Origin: Muraenolepis orangiensis | Lineage: Eukaryota > Chordata > Actinopteri > Gadiformes > Muraenolepididae | DNA length: 64,000 nucleotides | Assembly (NCBI GenBank): GCA_027704905.1 | Contig: CM051000.1 | Location: 11,097,842 to 11,161,841, forward strand | Direction of reading: 5' to 3' | Shown here: in pieces, positions 50,803 to 64,000 of the stretch | How positions within the stretch are numbered: position 1 is the stretch's first letter | Layout of the letters: each line of letters opens with the position of its first letter | Notes under the pieces: generated by a model | Seen by the model: the letters and a program-made list of their open reading frames with translations, nothing else | Told to the model about the DNA's origin: nothing | Databases searched by the model: none | Translations under genes and position numbers: made by a program

Positions 50803-51975
50803 CGTGCTCACTGAACCACGCTACTGGTCACAGAGCAAGGGCAGTGGGAGGGTGTTATGTTGCTGAAGTCCACCTCTCCCATTTGCCTGTCTGTCCGACG
50901 TCTTGCTTGGCTGAGCTCCACACAGTGACGGTGTTGACAAAATGACAGGAGGGTAGCACACACCAGTGAATGTCAATTTGGCTGCCGAAGCACTGTTTCC
51001 CCAGGAGCACAGAACCTCCCGCATGCTAAATCAGAAACAGCCAGGGAGAGAGCTGTGGGGGTATAAGACAATGCAATCCACACACTCGCACACGGGCAGG
51101 TCCTTGACACATATGCGAGTGTAAACAGTGACATAAATGGCCCATGCTCACATATGTGCTAAATACATAACTGATCTCATAGTATATACACACACAGTCA
51201 CACACACACCAGCAGAATATAAATTGCATCCCACTACTGTCTCACTATGTATGTATAGCATAGTATGTATTCTGTGTTTCTATGCTTTCCCTGTATTCCC
51301 GAGGCTGCATACTATCCTGCTTTGACTTGTGGGATAAGGGATGGATTGTGGATGTGTCTCTTATCGTATATTCTTTACAAAAGTACTCAAGTAAAAGTAG
51401 TCCACTTGTGTTGGACAGTACAGTATTTACTGAAACAAATACTTACTTGAGTCACTTAAGAACTCTTTTTCCCCCAAGTCTTTGATTGGAACACGGCACT
51501 AACTGGAATCATTTCATCCACAGCTCCTCAGACCTCAGTTAAAAGTAAAGAAGTGAATACACATCTCTGTCTTTTTGTTATGAAATGACAAGTCAACATC
51601 ATTTAGAAAGCCTGCAATATACACCTGGACACTATTCCCAGTCTGCAGCTCTCAAGTGTGATCACAAAATACTGTACTTAACGTTAACATAACGTTGATC
51701 ATTCCAGTGTATGTAATTCCACATCCCAGTTCTCCTCATAGACAGCCACAGATCAAGTGTGTGTGTGTGTGTGTGTCCCAAACCCAGCTCTCACCAATCA
51801 CAGGAAGTGACCAAATCAGCCTCTTATCTTTCTGGACATGTCTCATCAGATGAGTCTCGTTTAGGCTAATTAGGAGATCATTCAAGGATGTTTCATCATT
51901 AATTGCCTGTTAAACACAGGTGTGTTCACTTCTTCACTTTTACCAGAGGAAGACAGTCTTTGGTTGAAACGTTAC

Positions 51976-52001
51976 ATCAGTGCATGTGCACATGCACTGA
52001 T
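51976..52001. repeat. 26-bp perfect palindrome
   Basis: Thirteen bases (ATCAGTGCATGTG) and their reverse complement with no spacer; related GCACATGCA motifs continue to about 52020. Confidence 0.85.
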
Positions 52002-52222
52002 GCACATGCACTCGTGTGCATCAGGCTACACCGATGAGCATGACTAGTTAAATGCAGTTAGCTTGAATATTATGGCAGTAAAGCAGAAGTAGTAGTGGTT
52101 TTGAAGCATGATATACTGTGTGCATATATTATTGAACTTATTTGCATCAACACAACAGACACATCTGTCAGCTGAGTGTCAACCCACAGTTCTCTGATCA
52201 ACTAACTACTGACTTACTCAAT

Positions 52223-52410
52223 AAACAGAGCACCCGTAGACCCTGTCTGATCGTAGCGCTCTGCCTCCTGGCAATTATTTCCCCATTGATGGAACATTGA
52301 TGAAAAACGTTCACCACTCGTCAATATGACTGCATTTGTTGCTTGCTTTAATCAAAATTAGTCCAGGCGGTGAAACAGCCGTTCAGACAGGGTCTACGTG
52401 CGCTCTGTTT
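52223..52410. mobile_element. Candidate 188-bp MITE with 28-bp terminal inverted repeats
   Basis: The left end AAACAGAGCACCCGTAGACC (52223-52250) is the inverse of 52383-52410 with two mismatches. The interior is non-coding and does not fold back. A target-site duplication is not evident, so the exact ends are uncertain. Confidence 0.6.
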
Positions 52411-52672
52411 GTAAAGTAAACTTCAGACGTGGAGGATAAGAGAGCGGCAGCAGACCTGGGACCAGCTGACCACCTGAGTCTTAACTAAATCTGCATGAAT
52501 GCATCAAATAATTAAAAAAAGGAGAGCAGTGAAACAAAGTACAAACAAAGTAAAAGTTGCTGCATTACTTAAGTAAATGTAACACATTTCTACCCATCTC
52601 TGTCCACAGACCAGTCATTTGGGGTCATTAAAATCAAAGTTTAAATATCAACCAAACACAAACGTAGACTTG

Positions 52673-52703
52673 GATTTCGAATGACTAAATGTCATTCGAA
52701 ATC
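52673..52703. repeat. Perfect 13-bp stem hairpin
   Basis: GATTTCGAATGAC and GTCATTCGAAATC flank a TAAAT loop. Confidence 0.85.
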
Positions 52704-58545
<5,842 letters not shown>

Positions 58546-58735
58546 CATGGTAAATGGACTGCATTTATAAAGTGCTTTTACCCAGAGCGCTTTACAATTG
58601 TGGTTTCGCCCATTTATACACCGACGGACGTGTCAGCCATACAAGGAGACAACCAGCTCGACAGGAGCAATTGGAGTTAGGTGTCTTGCTCAGGGGCACC
58701 ACAACAATTAGCCAGGAGCTAATCGTTGGAGAAGA
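58546..58735 (-). mobile_element. Truncated SINE, family 2
   Basis: CATGGTAAATGGACTGCATT, GAGCGCTTTACAATT and TGTCAGCCATACAAGG match 36576-36854. The tRNA-like head end is missing or decayed beyond about 58735. Confidence 0.7.
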
Positions 58736-60472
58736 CAATGTCCTGCAGATGAAGAACCTTCAATGGCGTACGACTCGCTGTTCCCGTTGTAAACTCACGG
58801 GGGGTGACACATGGGATTAGATTCACATGGATTTTTATATAGCGTATGAAGTTCGATGCACTGAGGTTTTATATAGGTGGGCTTTGATGCATGCAAGGTT
58901 TGATACACATGAGATGTTATCAGCCTATCAACTTTCAGAGAGAGGCATGCATTTATCGTCAAGATTTTGTGGATATGGCTTACTGCAAGCACTCAAGAAA
59001 ACTACTGCAGGTGCCCAAATCTCTGAAAGAAACAGTTTGGGACCTGCAAAGTATTGATTCTATCTGTGGAAAATATTCTCATGGTTAACATTGCGTCACC
59101 CCACCAAACTACCATGCCATGGCAACTCCCAGTCTAATTCTATATTGGTTGGGTGTATGGTTTTGTTAATGTAATACCATTCATCATCTGCTGAGCATGC
59201 TGGATTTTTTCATCCCAGGCAGCAGAGTCAGCTTTCCCATCAGGCTTTTGTTGTTGGAATGAAGTGTGGGAACTTTGGTACGGGAAGGCTTTAAAGGATA
59301 AATTGATGGCAGAGCACACAGTGGATGCAATTTCCCTGTAGTCGGAGTGTGCCTGGCACGGGTTTAGTGACCGTACGGAGGGGAGGTTGTTGTGGGATGC
59401 TGTAATCTACAGTAAAGCCTTTTGTAGGTGTCATGGGTCTAATTCAATATCACCACATCTATCAACCAAAGTGCCCACCCGATGACCTGTGTGATATGAA
59501 AGCCCTGGCCAAACAACTGCTTTGTCCTGGATAGCCAAGGCTTTCAGAGGCCTGTTAGACACCGCAGAGTGTGTTTTAAAATGTAGGGATGCACATTTCC
59601 ATCCAAAGCTTTGATTTAATTTAAGCTAATCTCCTTTTCTTTTCCTGCTGTACTCCATATACTATGTTTACCCCCAAGCATCCATAAAGTGATATCTTAA
59701 TTTGAATCGCAATCTTTCTGCAAAAAGCTCCAAAGTATCATGCTGAAGACATGCCCAGAGGTCAAAGCACAGCAAAGCATGGAAATTACTGCCCTAAACT
59801 CCACCGGTGTTTAGTTTTAAGATGATCTATGTGTAAATAACTGTGACTATACATTAATTTCCACCCTCATTACGAACATAACCTCATCCTACAATCAGAA
59901 TCTGAGAAGCAGGAACATATCCAACAATATAGACTGCATTCCCAAGGCCTCACTGCCCCTTGCCCAAACACTCTGGTGCATTTATTTTTGGCTTGGCAAA
60001 ACGGTTGGCATACACTTTGGAACATAAGGAAGCAAATACTAATCTTCTTACCGATATTGTCACTGATAACATGCTTTTTTCCAACTCACGGTTGGAAGCG
60101 ACTTTGCTGATGTTAGTGTTGTTTTATAGCATGCTTAGGTTGTTTTGTATATTTTGTGATCTGATAAAGGCTCTTCAATTGACTTACTTACAGCTCTCTG
60201 TTGTTCACGCAACCAGGGGTACAGGTGTCATGTTGTGAATGACTACTGATAAAGTACAAAGCTATTGATCTCTACTGCCAAACATGTTATTGCTTTGATC
60301 TTTTCTCTTACCGCCTATTCTCTATTGTTCTTATTTGTTCTTTATTTGTCTTGTGCCATTTCCCCAACTGTGATGCTGCAATCAGGGTAAACCTTGCCTT
60401 TTTTTTAAGCAATCATATGTTTGCGTTTGAAAAATGCAAAAACACTCCTGGATCAAAACTATGTATAAGTAT

Positions 60473-60500
60473 AATAGTTCTTACTATTGTAAGAACTATT
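60473..60500. repeat. Perfect 12-bp stem hairpin
   Basis: AATAGTTCTTAC and GTAAGAACTATT flank a TATT loop. Confidence 0.85.
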
Positions 60501-62036
60501 GAAAAAAACCGTCATTGAACTCGTGGAACTCATTTTGTCGATTTTAGTTTTTGAAAATTGTCAAATACAATGAATGAAGAAACCTCTACAATTCCCAATC
60601 ATTTACCTTTCAATTAAAAAGTAATCATACCAAATGCCTGGCAAGTGGCAACTTATATGTTAACGTATTGGGCATGTAATGTAATGTAATGTAATGTAAT
60701 GTAAATGTAAGCACAAGTTACACTGTGTAGGGCAGAGGGCTCCTGGTGGAGGCCACACATTGTCTTTCCAACTCTCTCATCATTAGAGCTGTCGTTCTGG
60801 GTTGTTGATGCTGCTTTATATCAGACGCTTGGCATTTCTAGTCTTGTCCACAAATGCTGATCAGGCCGTCCTGCTCTATAGAAATAGACAATGTGATTTT
60901 CCTTTCAAGTTATGGTGCAACAGGCACAAGGGAAGCGCCGAAGCAGCAGAGCAGAGCACCAGCGAATAGTAATTGGCTGTTTTGTTACCAAGACACAATT
61001 AAATCAGTCATAAATGAAACCCACAGTGTAAACCCCAAGCAAATCGTCAAACCATAGCTTGTATTGCTAAATTGAAATGGCCAGGTGATGGGCTCACACT
61101 GTGTAGTATCCATAAAAACAGATTAACCACATTGGCTTTCATCTGCACCAACAGTGCTTTTGGAGTTTGCACATAAACTCGTGCATCACTCTTATTCATT
61201 TTCATTGGGGCGTGAAAAACTCATTGTGCATGATGCCAACTTATTTAGGTTCATCGAATAATGCGCGTGGCATTAAATGAGACCTTGACAGTGATACTAA
61301 TTACATTTTAAATGGGTTACATGAAGCCAGAGCTGCCTATGCTTCACAAGGAGCCGAACATTGTGGAACTTGATGCGGTAATGCTTAGTTAACAGGCCTG
61401 GCACAAAGGCCAGCTGTAATTATTGCAAGCCATGTCATCTCAACAAGGCTTGGGCTCACGGCAAAACACATGGGCACATCAATGGCTGAATGCATTAAAC
61501 CAAAATGTGAATTTAGTTAACATTGATAGGGCTGAAAAGCCAAACATGGATCCGTCATACTTATTTGTGTCACATGAGTTTACAATCCACGGTCCATGGA
61601 GTGATGTTAGCAATGAATAGGAAGAACTAGGGCATTTTATAATCCTAATAAATATAGATACTAATAAATACAGCTAAACAGGCATCTAAAATGTTTCATT
61701 GTTAAGCAACAATTTAGAAATGCATGCTTGAATATTAGTCATGCAGGGCCCTAACACAGGATTCAGGCCCCGCAGGTGTTGTGGCAACACACTTGAACAA
61801 GGAGACATATGCTCTGCTTCTAGGGATGTAGAAACATGTCCTCTTTGAGCCAGTTTCCATGCCGCCAGTGTCCAAACTCTTCGGAGGATATCAGGAAGAG
61901 CTGCAGGACAGTGCGCTGCCCCTGCCAAAAAATGATGGAATAACATTGAAACACAGCAGCCACTACTTTGGTCTGGTGAACATTTTCCTACAGGGGGTGC
62001 GCTCATCCCTTCCGTTATATCTCGGCAGGCACATAT

Positions 62037-62072
62037 GGCGTTCCTGTTGCATGCGCCTCCAACGGGAACGCC
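62037..62072. repeat. GC-rich hairpin
   Basis: GGCGTTCCTGTTG pairs with CAACGGGAACGCC with one mismatch, around a 10-base loop. Confidence 0.75.
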
Positions 62073-64000
62073 GTTTTATCCGCAGCATGCTCACGTTTCA
62101 TTTTCCACTGTGCTGGGGCACTTGTTGTTGCAGGTTGTCAACAATCAACGGGCCACCTCTCCTTGCAGGACCTCTCCTCTCCTTTGTTTGACACACAACA
62201 CAGCCAGACTCGGCCATGCGTTGCTATTCGGAGAGGGTTGTTACTCTGCAGCCCTGGATGTATGTTTTTTCTTTGTTGAAAAAGGTTCTCATGAGGTCAT
62301 AGTGAACATTTGCTATTTTGGACCAAAATGTTGTTACAAACAATGGGACATTTGTGTTGTTTTCAATTGACTGCGCACCCTAGTCCAAGCGAGGGTGACG
62401 TGGGTTTAGCTCCTGTTGAACCCAATGTGTCCGGGGTTTTTTTTCTGTAGAACCTTTACAACTGCTCCGATGGCTTTTGTTGTTGTTTACTCATAGGCGG
62501 AAGGTCTCCTGCTAAAACAGGCGTTGGCTTTCCTATTAATTATTTTCAAGCAAGACCATTGCACGACATTGGTGGCCTCACCCTTTTAAAAGAAGGAAAT
62601 AACATTGAGGTTTACTCCCATCACCTTATTCCATCCACCTATGAGGGCTTTCTCACCCCTATATCTAATGTGACAGCCAGCCCTCTCGGGTCCATCGATT
62701 GCATTGACCCTTACCAGAGCAAGGGCCACATATTATTTTTGCAGTTGACAGCTGTCCTTAGGAATATGTTCATGGGGGTGGGGCAAGAAAGACAGATGTT
62801 GCCAGTGAAGAGTCGGCCCTCTGTGAGCTTGCAACTGCCACCAGCATGACCTTCATCTGTTCTCAAAGCATTTATATTCACTTTATCATTGTGAGCTCTG
62901 AGGCCACCCCATGGTGATTTAAATGACCATCGCAATCAATCATATTCAATCAACCGCTTCCAAGAATACCTTCAGTGGGGGCTTTTTCTGCTGAGCTACC
63001 GTCAAAGGACTTTCCTCATTTTTTCTATTTAAAATTGAATCGCTTTAGTAGATCAAATTGCATATTTCTCAACATTTGATGCCAGATAGGACCAATTCAT
63101 ATATGCATAATATTGGGAATTTGGACTGCAGTACCCATTGTAAAGGCTCTGTGCCTTTGTTATATATAGCTCATTTCATTTGTGTATAATCCCATGAAAA
63201 TATAAATCGTTGTTGTGTGTTTTAGTTACCTTAAAATAAGCCCTTTATGTCTACATAGGAAGCGACAAGTGGCTCTAGAACAGACACGTTTCCGAACACT
63301 ACCCCAATGCGGAACAATTAACAATCATAATCGCTATCTTAGCTATGACCTATAATATAACAGACTAAATAACTACTAATTTATGAATCTATCAAGGAAC
63401 CTCACCACTTTGACTCTTGGCTATTGCTTTTTGTCGACCATTGACCATTTTGGAAGTACCTACTGGCACCTTACCCATCGTAGCTTCTCCTACGTCGCTG
63501 GAAAGGGGTGGCGGGGCTATTCAGTTGGTTGCAATCTGATAGAATCTGATAGATCAATTGTGTTACTTTGTATTGATCCATTATACATCACAGTAGCACA
63601 GATACAGTGTAGCCTAAAATGAACAGAAGCAGTTTGAGCCTGTGACAGACAAAAATCCCTTCTGTGGGTCAAATGACGGACATTTTTCTATTTCTATAAA
63701 CAAATACAATAACATAAAAAATAAACAAATAAACAAATACCAAATGAATAAATAAAGGCCAATGAAAATGTATTATTTTGGTCCCCAGAAAATTGTGATA
63801 AAGGTATTTCCCTGTAATGTATAATGGCATGTCTCTGACGACATGACATTTAAAGCTTCCCTTTGGTAGCTCACCATGCTTCAGGGCTGTAAAGGTCATA
63901 GCTAAGCTGCAACTGATGTAGGATCAAGATGCACCTGTCCATGTTTCAGTTAATATGCTGTATGAAAACACAGAACCAACTAGAGGAAAAAAACACGGTG

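Larger units (their letters stand above)
58736..64000. other. Presumed intronic/intergenic sequence to window end
   Basis: No supported exon. Non-repetitive blocks of even composition (for example 61190-61440 and 62540-62830) could be conserved non-coding elements, but this is not testable here. Short hairpins occur at 60473-60500 and 62037-62072. Confidence 0.4.

Noticed and set aside
62559..62849. Possible downstream exon of the 39.7-kb gene
   Set aside because: The frame is open for 96 residues, but without a convincing acceptor/donor pair in phase and without a recognisable domain.

Overview
This is a vertebrate, almost certainly teleost fish, nuclear window. It has one intact, easily recognised gene, the LRR-Ig neuronal membrane protein LINGO1 on the minus strand, inside a large repeat-rich non-coding landscape. 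Evidence for fish: the LINGO1 sequence is clearly vertebrate but diverged from the mammalian form; tRNA-derived SINEs and short dispersed repeats of teleost type recur; and long perfect (CA)n and (GA)n arrays are unusually dense. That density recalls gadiform (cod-like) genomes, but this is inference only. No prokaryotic, viral or CRISPR features are seen.

Layout. 1-2073: 3' flank/3'UTR of lingo1, with an AT-rich foldback and a (CT)n array. 2074-3933: the main lingo1 coding exon (615 residues from the first ATG in it). Its acceptor directly abuts a GTAAGC, giving a recursive-splice-like junction. 3934-15218: inferred intron with foldback elements and very large (CA)n and (CT)n arrays. Near 15.2 kb there is a candidate upstream lingo1 exon end: ATG-CAT followed by a GTGAGT donor, in frame with the V-S-N-R-M extension of the main exon. 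It lies beside CpG-rich sequence and a 200-base uninterrupted purine tract. 16985-21291: a near-identical tandem duplication of about 2.15 kb, followed by a diverged relative of part of it. 22-36 kb: microsatellites, an inverted pair of 87-bp elements, two same-family Harbinger-like MITEs nested in opposite orientations (27181-28428), a tandem repeat with an inserted dispersed element (31226-31921), and a 120-nt near-perfect hairpin. 35-43.4 kb: three plus-strand tRNA-derived SINEs of one family and a minus-strand SINE of another. 39.25-39.80 kb: a candidate plus-strand promoter and first coding exon carrying a signal peptide and ending in a strong donor. Its gene is not identified. 39.8-64 kb: presumably the first intron of that gene or intergenic sequence, with microsatellites, short perfect hairpins, a short terminal-inverted-repeat element and no further exon I can support.

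How it fits together: if both upstream exons are right, lingo1 (leftwards) and the unidentified secretory-pathway gene (rightwards) are divergently transcribed, about 24 kb apart. Each starts next to a long GA/TC tract. Nothing looks like an operon or a defence system. The points most worth a second look are the lingo1 exon structure, the nested MITE palindrome and the recent tandem duplication.
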